Notes: generated by a model not told the origin, from the sequence alone. Shown: positions 36,954 to 46,168, counted from the first letter of the stretch. The stretch is 46,180 nucleotides of DNA from Candidatus Yanofskyibacteriota bacterium (GCA_023245235.1 JAHFKT010000002.1:16803-62982), one strand, 5' to 3'. Made by a program: numbers and translations.

Positions 36954-38111
36954 TTATTCTGTCTCGATCTCTTTTCTGACCGATTGGAACGCGTCATAGC
37001 CGATATTGATCGAGTCACGCATTGTTGCGCTATTGAAATGCCGGAAATGAAATGCCGGAACTTCCCGCGACTTGACCACGATGAGTCTTGTCTTTTTCTG
37101 CCCTCTGAATGAATAGCTCCGTTCAGCCTCGCTGAGCAGAGCGTGGGCGCTAGCCAGAAGCTCGGCAACTTCCGGACTGACCTTATCCTGGCCGGCCAGA
37201 TGTTCGATAAGTGTCCGGGCGGTCTTTGCCTTTTCAAGCTGCTCCAGATCGTTCTGAATGTTGGTCTTCTTCTCCAGAACCAACTTAGTGTTCTCGTCCA
37301 CTACGATGTCCCACGACCGCTGGAGTGTTTCCAGCCAATGGTTATAGGCCGTGTCAGTGGCGCCAATGCTGGCACACGTGTACTGGACGGCGACGATCGT
37401 ATCGCATCCGGAGCGTTCAGCCAGATCTATCGGCGAGTTGCTTATGACGGCTCCGTCCACGTAGTAGTGTCCGGGAGACGCCCTGCGGGCGCTGAAAAAT
37501 CCGGGAATACGGGTACTGTCTACGACACCGTCGATGAACCGCACCGGATCACGGTCCTCCGGGCGGAAATTGGAGACGATGACCTGACACCGCGTATTCA
37601 TATCCACAGCCACCATCTCAACGGCTACCGGAGAGTTGAACGCCAGATCGAAATCCATCACATTAGCCAGAAGATGCTTGAGCCGTTCATTAGAGAAGAT
37701 CGCATCGGACGCAAGCAGTTCTTTGATATCGATCGCTTCCAGGGCAAGCGTGCCGCCGATAACACCGGCGGTAAGGCCATAGCGCATCCAGCGGTTCTTG
37801 ATCTTATTGATGGGCAGGAGAAGAGAAAATGCCGCAAGCGCGGTCAGGCCTCCGAGGACCTCCAGCCTTGGATTAACGGTGTAAAATTGGCCGGGTCTCA
37901 GATTGATGAGCGTTTCCTCGGTTTTCCGGAATTGAGCTCCGTTCCATTGGGAAAGATTGGCCGCCGCGATAGCGCCGGCCGAAACACCCACACAGTAGCT
38001 CGGTACGGGAAAACCCCGCTGAGATGCCTCGAACCATGCTGACGTGAACCCCGAATGGGGGCCAAGCCGGGCAAAGTGGCCAAGGAACACGATACCGATC
38101 TTCGGTGCCAT
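36954..38111 (-). CDS. patatin-like phospholipase
   Basis: 385 residues. The nucleophile elbow is GVSAGAIAAAN with Ser44 and the dyad Asp is Asp219 in YYVDGAVISNSP, both in standard patatin form. The usual oxyanion motif G-x-G-x-x-R/K-G is altered (LGHFARLGPHSGF). Two hydrophobic segments (about 86-101 and 110-125) are inserted between the two catalytic residues, suggesting membrane contact. A charged helical region (about 265-310) follows. Likely a membrane-associated lipid acyl hydrolase. Preceded on the minus strand by a TATAGT box about 20 bases before the ATG. Confidence 0.87.
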   Translation of the reverse strand: MAPKIGIVFLGHFARLGPHSGFTSAWFEASQRGFPVPSYCVGVSAGAIAAANLSQWNGAQFRKTEETLINLRPGQFYTVNPRLEVLGGLTALAAFSLLLPINKIKNRWMRYGLTAGVIGGTLALEAIDIKELLASDAIFSNERLKHLLANVMDFDLAFNSPVAVEMVAVDMNTRCQVIVSNFRPEDRDPVRFIDGVVDSTRIPGFFSARRASPGHYYVDGAVISNSPIDLAERSGCDTIVAVQYTCASIGATDTAYNHWLETLQRSWDIVVDENTKLVLEKKTNIQNDLEQLEKAKTARTLIEHLAGQDKVSPEVAELLASAHALLSEAERSYSFRGQKKTRLIVVKSREVPAFHFRHFNSATMRDSINIGYDAFQSVRKEIETE

Positions 38112-38175
38112 GTTTTTAACGAGCCATTCTTACTATAAGCATATGCCCGCCGTTATTTTTGGCAAGTATCGAAAA

Positions 38176-38203
38176 ATCAAAACCCGCAATTGCGGGTTTT
38201 GAT
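38176..38203 (-). terminator. intrinsic terminator after HU
   Basis: Perfect 13-bp stem (38176-38188 with 38191-38203); ends the rny-HU operon. Confidence 0.85.
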
Positions 38204-38231
38204 CTGATACATTGGATCCAATATACCAAGA

Positions 38232-38513
38232 CTACATGGCGATGGCTTCTTTCAAAAGTTTACCGGCAGTGAATCGCGGCTTCTTGGAAGCTTTGATGTG
38301 GATCTTCTCTCCGGTGCGCGGATTGATACCTTCTCGGGCCTTGCGGTCGGACACTTTGAAGATACCGAAACCGGTAATATTGACTTTATCACCTTTGCGC
38401 AGAACTTTGGTTATCTCATCGGTAAAGGCGTCGATCCATTCGACTCCCTGCTTCTTTGAAACACCCATGCGTTCGGCTAATATCTGTGCTAATTGGCTTT
38501 TTTTGACTGGCAT
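38232..38513 (-). CDS. HU-family DNA-binding protein
   Basis: 93 residues from ATG 38513, chosen because an ideal Shine-Dalgarno (AAAGGAGG, 38520-38527) lies six bases before it; the longer frame to 38585 has no support. The family pattern is complete: KKSQLAQILAERMGVSKKQ at the start, VNITGFGIFKVSDRKAREGI and the arm motif NPRTGEKIHIKASKKPRFTAGKLLKEAI. HU is the small dimeric nucleoid protein that bends DNA. It follows rny by 74 bases. Its strong Shine-Dalgarno contrasts with the many leaderless genes around it, as expected for an abundant protein. Confidence 0.95.
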   Translation of the reverse strand: MPVKKSQLAQILAERMGVSKKQGVEWIDAFTDEITKVLRKGDKVNITGFGIFKVSDRKAREGINPRTGEKIHIKASKKPRFTAGKLLKEAIAM

Positions 38514-38519
38514 ATGACA

Positions 38520-38527
38520 CCTCCTTT
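38520..38527 (-). promoter_or_regulatory. strong Shine-Dalgarno of the HU gene
   Basis: AAAGGAGG on the minus strand, six bases before the ATG at 38513; it decides the start. Confidence 0.85.
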
Positions 38528-38587
38528 CGAATATACCTCGGTACCGCCTTTGCGATAGCCTCGGCGTTAAATTGTTATCATTCACTG

Positions 38588-40120
38588 TTATCTGGCGTGT
38601 TCGATCGCTCGTGTCTCACGGATCACATTCACCTTGATCTCGCCGGGATATTTCATCTCTTCTTCGATCTTTCTGGCCACATCTTTGGCTAATTTAATGG
38701 CCCCCAGATCATCAACGCGTGTCGGCGTGACGAATATTCTCAGTTCACGGCCGGCCTGAATGGCGTATGTCTTTTCAACACCCTCGAAACTGTTGGCGAT
38801 CCGCTCAAGATCTTCCAGACGTTTCAAATAGATCTCGACACTGTCTTTTCTTGCGCCGGGGCGGGCCCCCGAGATAGCATCCGCGGCCTGTACGATACGG
38901 GCTTCCAGGATCGCATACGGATATTCATCATGATGGGCTTCCATCGCCTGGACGACTTTGGGGTCCATATTGAACTTCTGAAGGATCTTCCGGCCGATCT
39001 CGACATGAGTCCCTTGGACCTCATGGTCGACCGCCTTACCTATATCATGGAATAATGCGCCTTTTTTCGCAAGAGAGACATCCGCACCCAGCTCCGAAGC
39101 CAACATTCCGGCGATATGGGTCATCTCCACGGAATGGAGCAGGACATTCTGGCCAAAACTGGTCCTGAATGCCAAACGGCCCAGTAAATACGTGAGTTTC
39201 GGGTCTACTACCCCTACTCCGGTCTCAAAAAGCGCGGCCTCTCCGGCTTCTCTGATCTTATCGTTGATCTCATTCTTAGCCTTTTCCACCATTTCCTCGA
39301 TCTTAGCCGGATGAATGCGCCCGTCGGCAATAAGCTTATCAATAGCCAACTTGGCGATCTGTCTTCGTACCGGATCAAATCCCGATACGATCAAAGCTTC
39401 GGGAGTGTCGTCGATAATAATATCAACGCCGGTCAGCCGTTCAATAGCCTTGATGTTCCGGCCCTCTTTACCGATGATCTTACCTTTCACTTCATCAGAC
39501 GGCAGATTCACAACAGTCGTCATCGAATCGCCGATATGCGAACCGGCGTAGCGCTGAACGGCCAGGGTAACGATCTCCCGGGCTTTTTTCTCAAATTCAT
39601 CGCGGTTCTCGGTCTCAAGCTTCCGCACTCTTTTGTACAGTTCATCCTTATACTCTTCTTCGAGCTTTGATACCAGTTCGGTCTTGGCGGTCTCGCGGTT
39701 CAGACCGGCAATACGCTCAAGTTCCGTGATCTGGCGACTCCTGGTCTGATCAATGTCGGCCTTGATAGTGCGGATCTCATCAGCCTTGGAGCGTAAGACG
39801 TCTTTCTCCTGACCAAGTTCCTTGCTGCGCTGCTCAAGCTCACTTTCCTTGCGGGTCAAGAGATTTTCGATACGAGAAAGCTGGGCCAGCCGGTCCTTTT
39901 CTTCTTTTTTCGATTCTTCGAGAGCTTTGAGGGCGCTATTCTTGGCCTCAAGGAGTACGTCCTGGGCTTTCGATCTAGCATCCGAAATAATAGACTGAGC
40001 CTTTGATTCAGCGTGTGTTGCCCGTAATGCGGCCAGAACCTGACGAATGATATACCCGCCCGCCAAGCCAAAGATCAACGCCAAAAGAACCGCGATTTGC
40101 GATGGGATTCCTAATATCAT
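38588..40120 (-). CDS. rny: ribonuclease Y
   Basis: 510 residues, normal for RNase Y. An N-terminal transmembrane helix (LLALIFGLAGGYIIRQVL) is followed by a long coiled coil (about 30-190, with KEEKDRLAQLSRIENLL), the KH domain (GKIIGKEGRNIKAIERLTG) and the HD phosphohydrolase domain with ALFHDIGKAVDHE and EAHHDEYPY. It is the membrane-bound endonuclease that starts mRNA decay in bacteria lacking RNase E. Upstream of HU in the same orientation. Confidence 0.96.
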   Translation of the reverse strand: MILGIPSQIAVLLALIFGLAGGYIIRQVLAALRATHAESKAQSIISDARSKAQDVLLEAKNSALKALEESKKEEKDRLAQLSRIENLLTRKESELEQRSKELGQEKDVLRSKADEIRTIKADIDQTRSRQITELERIAGLNRETAKTELVSKLEEEYKDELYKRVRKLETENRDEFEKKAREIVTLAVQRYAGSHIGDSMTTVVNLPSDEVKGKIIGKEGRNIKAIERLTGVDIIIDDTPEALIVSGFDPVRRQIAKLAIDKLIADGRIHPAKIEEMVEKAKNEINDKIREAGEAALFETGVGVVDPKLTYLLGRLAFRTSFGQNVLLHSVEMTHIAGMLASELGADVSLAKKGALFHDIGKAVDHEVQGTHVEIGRKILQKFNMDPKVVQAMEAHHDEYPYAILEARIVQAADAISGARPGARKDSVEIYLKRLEDLERIANSFEGVEKTYAIQAGRELRIFVTPTRVDDLGAIKLAKDVARKIEEEMKYPGEIKVNVIRETRAIEHAR

Positions 40121-40298
40121 GATTGTATGAAGTTAAAAACGGCATAGAAGGCGCCAATCCCGATGATGAGACCGGCGGTCGTTATTAAACAAAGTTAAAA
40201 ACCAATGAACATAGTATACGAAAATTCCGTGGTTTATGCAAATTATCATATCAACACGATTTCTTCGGGACAGTAAACTCATTCGGCCGCAAAAGTGT

Positions 40299-40304
40299 TA
40301 TACT
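40299..40304 (+). promoter_or_regulatory. -10 box, leaderless start of gpmI
   Basis: TATACT six bases before the ATG at 40311; no Shine-Dalgarno. Confidence 0.55.
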
Positions 40305-40310
40305 GGCAAT

Positions 40311-41852
40311 ATGCGACCGGTTGTACTCACAATTTTAGACGGCTGGGGATTCTCTAAGCAGCGCCTGGGCAATGCTATCTTAACCGCTCAGACACCCACG
40401 ATCAATGAGATCGCGGCCAATTACCCTTCGATGCTGCTGCAGGCTTCAGGCATGGGTATCGGTATGACCTTTGGTGAATCGGGCAATAGCGAAGTTGGCC
40501 ATCTTACCCTCGGGGCCGGCCGGATAATTTTCCAGTATCTGACCCGGATCAATAAAGCCATTGAGACCGATGACTTTTTCACAAATTCCGTGCTTGTTGA
40601 CGCCGCCAAGCATGTGAAGGAGAACGGCTCCATCCTCCATATAGTCGGCCTTTTGACCTCGGGCGCTGTCCATGCCCACTTTATACACTTGAAAGCGCTC
40701 ATTGAATTTGCGCAGAAGAATGAGCTCCCGTTCCGGCTTCATTTATTCATGGACGGGCGCGATTCGGGCCTCAAAGAAGGCGCGGCAACCTTACGGCGCC
40801 TTTCCGATGAAGTTGACGGGTTATCCAACCTGGGAAGTATCGTCGGCAGGGATTTCGCCATGGACCGCAATCATAACTGGGACCGCACCGAGATTGCTTA
40901 TAAATTGCTCGTGAATGCCGTCGGCAACGCATCAGACGATGTCTTTAAGGCTCTCGAAGGATATTACAACCAGGGTATGACCGATGCTAATATTCCGCCG
41001 ACCGTAGTTAATCCCAGCCCGGTCAATAACGGAGACGCCCTTGTATTTTTCAACTTCCGGGAAGATTCGATGCGCCAGCTGCTTCGGGTGTTCGTGGAGA
41101 ATGGTTTCGATCTGTTCCTTAAAAAAGTCCCCGAGAATCTTTACATCGCCACCATGACCGAATATATCGAATCCCCGGCGTTGCATGTCCTATTTCCTCC
41201 GCCGGCCATAAAGAACTGTCTCGCGGAAGTACTGGCGGATAACGGTAAAAAACAGCTCCATATCGCCGAAACGGAAAAGTACGCCCACGTAACACTATTC
41301 TTCAACGGTCTTCACAATAAACCCTTCAGCGGTGAGGTCGACATTTTCATGGAATCACTGGAAAAACCCCTCGAGAATCCTCAGATGCGGGCTTCCGACA
41401 TCGCCCGGAAGGTCGCGGAAGAGATGGACCGCGATCTTTATGACTTCTTTGTGCTTAATCTCGCTAACGGAGACATCCTCGCCCATCTCGGCGTATTGAA
41501 TCCCGCCGTAATTGGAGTGCAGGCGATCGATACGGCGCTTGAGATCCTGAAAGAAAAAATACTTGAAAAAGACGGCATTATGATAATCACCGCGGATCAC
41601 GGGAATGCCGAATCGATGATCTACCGGGGTACCGGTGAGAAAGAGACTAAACATGACGACAATCCGGTCCCGCTATATCTGATCGGACGGGAGTATCAGA
41701 AACCGCGGAGCGAGGAAGAAGTGGACCGCGATATGAAACAGGCTAACGGCCTTCTGGCGGATGTGGCACCGACCGTTCTCGCATTGATGGGAATAGAAAA
41801 GCCGGTCGAGATGACCGGCGAGAGCCTACTTCCCGCTTTGGGACTTCTTTAG
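40311..41852 (+). CDS. gpmI: 2,3-bisphosphoglycerate-independent phosphoglycerate mutase
   Basis: 513 residues from ATG 40311, matching the family's M-x-P-x-x-L-x-I-L-D-G-W-G opening; the frame extends upstream but lacks homology there. Nucleophile Ser60 is in GESGNSEVGHLTLG; other metal ligands lie in LFMDGRDSG, GRDFAMDRNHNWDR, TADHGNAE and HDDNPVPLY. It interconverts 3- and 2-phosphoglycerate in lower glycolysis using two Mn ions. The last 27 bases overlap the convergent small gene at 41826-42083. Confidence 0.97.
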   Translation: MRPVVLTILDGWGFSKQRLGNAILTAQTPTINEIAANYPSMLLQASGMGIGMTFGESGNSEVGHLTLGAGRIIFQYLTRINKAIETDDFFTNSVLVDAAKHVKENGSILHIVGLLTSGAVHAHFIHLKALIEFAQKNELPFRLHLFMDGRDSGLKEGAATLRRLSDEVDGLSNLGSIVGRDFAMDRNHNWDRTEIAYKLLVNAVGNASDDVFKALEGYYNQGMTDANIPPTVVNPSPVNNGDALVFFNFREDSMRQLLRVFVENGFDLFLKKVPENLYIATMTEYIESPALHVLFPPPAIKNCLAEVLADNGKKQLHIAETEKYAHVTLFFNGLHNKPFSGEVDIFMESLEKPLENPQMRASDIARKVAEEMDRDLYDFFVLNLANGDILAHLGVLNPAVIGVQAIDTALEILKEKILEKDGIMIITADHGNAESMIYRGTGEKETKHDDNPVPLYLIGREYQKPRSEEEVDRDMKQANGLLADVAPTVLALMGIEKPVEMTGESLLPALGLL

Positions 41853-42083
41853 ATTGACGACCTCCGGATGCAGATCTTCGGTATCTTTCCGAAGCTCCAA
41901 GAGTACCTGGAAGAGCGTGGAACTGCCCAGCAACCGCTTGTCCCGGACAAGCCGGGTCAGCTCGCGCCGCATATCCTGCAAGAATTTGATCCGTTGCTGG
42001 CGCTGGTAAATGAGCTGTCTGAACTCAAGGTCGATCGCCTCATCCGCTCGGATCGGCCGAGGAGGATTGAACGGTTTTGCCAT
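41826..42083 (-). CDS. small basic protein, unknown
   Basis: 85 residues, helical and basic (LIYQRQQRIKFLQDMRRELT, LVRDKRLLGSSTLFQVLLEL), no family recognised. Supported as real by its own promoter, TTGGCG-17-TATAAT, inside and right after the mnmA stop, and an AGGA sequence before the ATG. It overlaps the 3' end of gpmI by 27 bases on the opposite strand, so the two transcripts are partly antisense. Confidence 0.55.
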   Translation of the reverse strand: MAKPFNPPRPIRADEAIDLEFRQLIYQRQQRIKFLQDMRRELTRLVRDKRLLGSSTLFQVLLELRKDTEDLHPEVVNLKKSQSGK

Positions 42084-42102
42084 CTGTCAGTCCTGTATCG
42101 TG

Positions 42103-42131
42103 ATTATATCACAAAATCACTCCGCCGCCAA
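42103..42131 (-). promoter_or_regulatory. promoter of the 85-residue gene
   Basis: Minus strand: TTGGCG (42126-42131), 17-base spacer, TATAAT (42103-42108), the -10 directly following the mnmA stop codon. Confidence 0.6.
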
Positions 42132-43146
42132 GCAGACGCCGGCCGCGGTAGAAAACCGCCGATTGGCCGGCCGTGACCGCCCGTTCAGGCTTTACAAACT
42201 TTAGAACCCCTCTTCCAGTCAGGGTGGCCCTGACCGAAGGCGCACGATACCGGACCTTAACGCCGAATGCCGCCGGCAGCTTGAGGTCTTTCAGCCAGTT
42301 CAGCTTTCCGATCCGTGCTTCTCCGGCAACAGCATCACGGTCATCGCCGACATAAATGATATTGCGCTTGATGTCTTTTCTTATTACGTAGAAAGGCCCG
42401 GCGCCTGAGCCGATGTTCAGGCCGTGCCGCTGGCCAAGCGTATAATAGTAAACACCGTCATGAGTGCCGATGACACGGCCGTCCTTGTGGATGATCTTGC
42501 CCGGCTTCGGTTTGATATATCCGGCAAGGAATTCTTTCATGTCCAACGGACCGATAAAACATACCCCCTGACTGTCCTTCTTGGCGTAATTAGGGAGTTT
42601 GAATTTTTCTGCCATGACCCGTATCTCCGGTTTCGTATAATCGCCGATGGGGAAAAGACAGTATTGCAGCTGCCCCGGCGTCAGAGTCCATAAAAAGTAC
42701 GACTGGTCCTTATTGTTGTCTTTTGCCTGCCACAGTTGAGTCCCCCTTTTACGCACATAATGTCCGGTGGCGATATAATCGGCCCCCTCTTTCAGGGCCC
42801 GCTTTAAAAATAATCCGAATTTGATCTCTTTATTGCACATCACGTCGGGATTTGGCGTCCGGCCGGCCCGATATTCCCGGATCATATAGTCAGTGACCGA
42901 ATGTTTATATTCTTTCGAAAAATCCCAGGTCAAGAGCGGAATACCGATAACAGCGGCCGAGCGGAGAGCGTCCTCGCGGTCCTGCTTCCATAGACAAAAT
43001 TGGTCATCACCGAACGGCTGCCACGGTTTCATAAAAACTCCGACGACATGAAATCCGCGCTTTTTAAGCAATGCGGCCGCAACCGAGCTGTCCACCCCTC
43101 CGGACATCCCGACATATACCTTTTTCTGACTATATTGACGGAGCAT
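42109..43146 (-). CDS. mnmA: tRNA-specific 2-thiouridylase MnmA
   Basis: 345 residues from ATG 43146. The PP-loop is VGMSGGVDSSVAA; the two catalytic cysteines are Cys104 in DVMCNKEIKFG and Cys196 in GVCFIG. ATGHY, KDQSYFLWTL and the C-terminal barrel (LGQRHGLNIG) complete the family pattern. The enzyme thiolates U34 of tRNA-Lys, -Glu and -Gln. The promoter TTGAAT-17-TATAAT lies ten bases before the start, in the 38-base gap to the divergent DUF167 gene. Confidence 0.96.
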   Translation of the reverse strand: MLRQYSQKKVYVGMSGGVDSSVAAALLKKRGFHVVGVFMKPWQPFGDDQFCLWKQDREDALRSAAVIGIPLLTWDFSKEYKHSVTDYMIREYRAGRTPNPDVMCNKEIKFGLFLKRALKEGADYIATGHYVRKRGTQLWQAKDNNKDQSYFLWTLTPGQLQYCLFPIGDYTKPEIRVMAEKFKLPNYAKKDSQGVCFIGPLDMKEFLAGYIKPKPGKIIHKDGRVIGTHDGVYYYTLGQRHGLNIGSGAGPFYVIRKDIKRNIIYVGDDRDAVAGEARIGKLNWLKDLKLPAAFGVKVRYRAPSVRATLTGRGVLKFVKPERAVTAGQSAVFYRGRRLLGGGVIL

Positions 43147-43156
43147 AATTCGTGTT

Positions 43157-43185
43157 ATTATATGATAAAATTCTCTATTATTCAA
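43157..43185 (-). promoter_or_regulatory. mnmA promoter overlapping a divergent start codon
   Basis: Minus strand: TTGAAT (43180-43185), 17-base spacer, TATAAT (43157-43162). The -35 covers the first base of the DUF167 ATG at 43185. Confidence 0.65.
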
Positions 43186-43403
43186 TGAAAATTTCAGTAC
43201 AGGCAAAACCGGGAGCCCACGAAAATTCGGTCACAAGAGTAGATGCCGGACACTATATCGTTTCGGTTACTGAGCCTCCGGTGGCCGGCCGGGCAAACCG
43301 GGCCATCATCCAGGTACTCGGCGAATATCTTAATATCCATCCGGGCCGCATTATTATCATTGCCGGCCATACAAACCGGTCAAAGATCGTCGAAATCAAA
43401 TAA
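43185..43403 (+). CDS. DUF167 family protein
   Basis: 72 residues from ATG 43185. The pattern M-K-I-S-V-x-A-K-P-G-A-H-E-N, then EPPVAGRANRAIIQVLGEYL and a final NRSKIVEI, is that of the small DUF167/YggU proteins, whose fold is a compact alpha/beta unit. Role unknown. It is divergent from mnmA, with only 38 bases between the starts, so the two may be controlled together. A convergent terminator follows. Confidence 0.9.
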   Translation: MKISVQAKPGAHENSVTRVDAGHYIVSVTEPPVAGRANRAIIQVLGEYLNIHPGRIIIIAGHTNRSKIVEIK

Positions 43404-43406
43404 AAA

Positions 43407-43424
43407 TCCTCCGTTGCCGGAGGA
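43407..43424. terminator. convergent terminator
   Basis: TCCTCCG/CGGAGGA with TTGC loop between the DUF167 gene and the lysozyme-like gene. Confidence 0.65.
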
Positions 43425-43428
43425 ACTC

Positions 43429-44775
43429 TTAGAGTAAATTATTCTGCTGGAGATACCGGAGCTTCATCATATAGCCCTGCGTCTCCGACTTCAGTCCGCC
43501 CTTTGCGGCCGAAAGTCCGTCGATCCAATCGCCGATACCCGCCAGTATAGCGGCATGCAGGGCTTGGTAGGCATGCTGAGGTTTGCCGTTATATGAGGCG
43601 GCCAGGTACTCTTCAAGCTTGGGATCATCAAGCACTCCCGAGCCGTTTGAACTGATGAGTCCCTTGAGGTTCTCATCATAGAGCAGTATCGCGGCTTCCA
43701 TGGAGTTCACATGATCGCGCGCGCCGGCCGTGAAATCTTTGATCAACGCTGCAGCCGGATAGTCACGTACGATCGCCGAATACGTACCGGGGTACTTTTT
43801 GCCGTTCTTCACGGAGGCGTTATCGGTGAACTGCAGCCATCCGCAGGCGCTGGAAGAATTACAGGTATGTTCAAAGGCCCGGTCTTGATTAGCCCCGATG
43901 ATGACCTGAACCCGCTCAACGGTATTTTGAGGGCTGAGAAAGAACTCGGTCTGATCGGTCTGCTCAAGGAGCGGGATCCGTTGAAAGAAGTACGATCGGG
44001 ATGCGAATACATCCGCGATAAGGGTACTACCGACCGCGCGGGACATCACGCCTTTTCTTCTCAGATCGGCGAATGCCTGTGCTACGACACCGGCCGTATA
44101 ATCGCTCCCCGCCCGGACCAGGTCCTGGCTATGAATATCAGGACTGTACGGCGTATAGACATCGTAGTCGATGGTCTGCTTCGTAACGTATACTGTTTTG
44201 CCCTTATTTTTCTGGGCAACAGTAACCTTGTGATCGCTCGGGTAGACGTTGGCGATAACGACGTAATTCTCCGGCCAATCGATCCGGTATGCGGTATTGC
44301 GTCCGTTCCAACGAATGCCGTTGGGCCGGTCCAGAATAGCGATCCCCCACCCTTGCGGTGCGATAAGGTCGGCGCCCTTTTTATCAATCACGACCGATTT
44401 GATCTCTCCGGTTTGAGTATTCAATACCGCCAGTGCGATCTCTTTTTCCGGTTCCTTAAATGATTTACTGCTCATGATAACCCCATTGGATGCACTGACC
44501 GTGATCCGGGTTTCCTTATAAGAGATATCTTTTGTCCCGACCTTGAGCGTGACGCCCTGGAGCAATGCCGTCGCTTCGGCGATCTTATCCTGGATGGTCC
44601 AGGTCGGGGTCGGAGACGGAGATGGAGCCTGGACTGCTGCGATATTGACCTGCCGGCCGGGCAGAATACCGCCCGGAAATGGTATTCCCAGGGCAAATGT
44701 TACGGCGGCCATACTTGAAAGTATGACTACGACGGTAAGAAATATAAAAACCGTCTTTTTAACATTCGGTTTCAT
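43429..44775 (-). CDS. exported lysozyme-like (lytic transglycosylase-related) protein
   Basis: 448 residues from ATG 44775. A signal anchor (VFIFLTVVVILSSMAAVTFA) and a Pro/Ser/Thr linker precede a beta-rich part (about 80-210), then a helical end with FEHTCNSSSACGWLQFTDN and AASYNG, reminiscent of the Gly-x-x-Gln-F and late Tyr-Asn motifs of transglycosylase/lysozyme folds. A catalytic Glu is not certain. Likely acts on peptidoglycan outside the membrane. A TATACT box six bases before the ATG suggests a leaderless message. Confidence 0.7.
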   Translation of the reverse strand: MKPNVKKTVFIFLTVVVILSSMAAVTFALGIPFPGGILPGRQVNIAAVQAPSPSPTPTWTIQDKIAEATALLQGVTLKVGTKDISYKETRITVSASNGVIMSSKSFKEPEKEIALAVLNTQTGEIKSVVIDKKGADLIAPQGWGIAILDRPNGIRWNGRNTAYRIDWPENYVVIANVYPSDHKVTVAQKNKGKTVYVTKQTIDYDVYTPYSPDIHSQDLVRAGSDYTAGVVAQAFADLRRKGVMSRAVGSTLIADVFASRSYFFQRIPLLEQTDQTEFFLSPQNTVERVQVIIGANQDRAFEHTCNSSSACGWLQFTDNASVKNGKKYPGTYSAIVRDYPAAALIKDFTAGARDHVNSMEAAILLYDENLKGLISSNGSGVLDDPKLEEYLAASYNGKPQHAYQALHAAILAGIGDWIDGLSAAKGGLKSETQGYMMKLRYLQQNNLL

Positions 44776-44781
44776 GATGTC

Positions 44782-44787
44782 AGTATA
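44782..44787 (-). promoter_or_regulatory. -10 box, leaderless start
   Basis: TATACT on the minus strand, six bases before the ATG at 44775. Confidence 0.5.
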
Positions 44788-44849
44788 CCTCAATTTTCAA
44801 ATGACTATAACTGTATTGTAGCGCGTATAAATATTTTCGGAAGAGAGGA

Positions 44850-46160
44850 TTAAAGACTTAGTTCGATATCAGCCGCGGTCCGTTGGACGGCATTGGCATA
44901 AGAATTGCACGGACCGCTCGAACAGTTAGCTTTGCCGCTATAGTAGGCCTTTGAGGCGGCAATCTCGGCTGCCTTGGTATTTGCGGTTGCACCGGCCCGA
45001 GCCAGTTTTATGGCAGCGGCAGTGAATGCATCCTCCACCTTCCAGGGATCGGCGAAGACCCTGCCGACGATACGGGCAACATCAGCGGCGTACGCGACCC
45101 AGGTCGTCGGAATGAACTGGGCGGGGCCCATGGCACCGCCGTAGCCGTATTGACGGCCGTTGACGTATTGAGGGCATGATACGGCAGTAGTATTGGGGTC
45201 TTTCCCCAATTGAGACGTGATGGTCAGGAATGGTTGGATGTCGTAAGAGTGCATAATGACGCGAAAACCCTTTGAGGGCGGATCGCCGGGGCGATTACAC
45301 TTACCGACATTTTGGCCGAGTCCCGACTCGACTTCCAGCTCGGCGATGAGAAACGCCGGCCGGATGCCGGTGGCGATCGCGGCGAGCTGGCCGTATTTGA
45401 CCGCATCCTCAACCGAAACACCGTTCTGGAGCAAATAATAGACCTGGTCCTGTAATCGCGCGATATCCGTCTTTGATTGTTTGACCAGAACCTGGAACTT
45501 AGATTCCTGACCCTGGGTATCCTTGAGGAGTTTGTCTTTTTCAGCTTTTGATCCCGCCAAACTTCTCTGTTCGACCTGGACCAAGCCCTGCTGTTGTTCG
45601 AGATCGGCCTTCTTGCTCTCAAGGTCAGTTTTTTGGTCTTCTAATGATACCTCGAGGTCCTTGATACTATCGATGGTAAGTTTTAGATCATCCTGAGTTG
45701 TCTTTACCCTGTTGAGATCATTGAAAAACTCGGATAACGTGTCGTTCTTCAGTAAAATACTGGTCAGGCTTTCCTGGTCATTGCGATAGAGCACGCGCAG
45801 ATACTGACCGAGGGTTTCCTGGTCTTTGGTGATCTTAGCCTCGGCATCGCCGATCTTAGTCTCGGTGTCGGCGATCTCAAGATTGGTCTCGGATATGGAA
45901 ATACCCAAGCTCTTCAGTTCCAGAGTGATCTGGCTGATCTTGGCGGTCAGGCTTTTGACCTGGCCCTGAAGGGTTAGTGCCTGGGAATGGATGGTGTCGA
46001 TCTGCTGCTGATAGGCATCGACCTGCTGCTGGATCTCCTGTATCTGCTGATTTTTCGAGGCGATATCATCGGCAACGGCCGCATATACGCCGATTATCGG
46101 ATAAAAAACAAAAAACACGGCCAGCGCGTAAAAACAGCTCTGCATAGGTACTCTTTTCAT
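44850..46160 (-). CDS. exported coiled-coil lytic transglycosylase
   Basis: 436 residues. Signal peptide (SCFYALAVFFVFYPIIGVYA), a long coiled coil (about 30-250, rich in Gln, Lys, Leu, like EnvC/CwlO-type N-termini), then a transglycosylase domain with LIAELEVESGLGQNVG (probable catalytic Glu) and GGAMGPAQFIPTTW, the SLT/MltB-type motif, ending in a helical tail. It probably cleaves peptidoglycan glycan strands, its coiled coil placing or restraining the enzyme as in division-linked hydrolases. A TATAAT box lies eight bases before the ATG. Confidence 0.88.
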   Translation of the reverse strand: MKRVPMQSCFYALAVFFVFYPIIGVYAAVADDIASKNQQIQEIQQQVDAYQQQIDTIHSQALTLQGQVKSLTAKISQITLELKSLGISISETNLEIADTETKIGDAEAKITKDQETLGQYLRVLYRNDQESLTSILLKNDTLSEFFNDLNRVKTTQDDLKLTIDSIKDLEVSLEDQKTDLESKKADLEQQQGLVQVEQRSLAGSKAEKDKLLKDTQGQESKFQVLVKQSKTDIARLQDQVYYLLQNGVSVEDAVKYGQLAAIATGIRPAFLIAELEVESGLGQNVGKCNRPGDPPSKGFRVIMHSYDIQPFLTITSQLGKDPNTTAVSCPQYVNGRQYGYGGAMGPAQFIPTTWVAYAADVARIVGRVFADPWKVEDAFTAAAIKLARAGATANTKAAEIAASKAYYSGKANCSSGPCNSYANAVQRTAADIELSL

Positions 46161-46168
46161 GTATAAGT

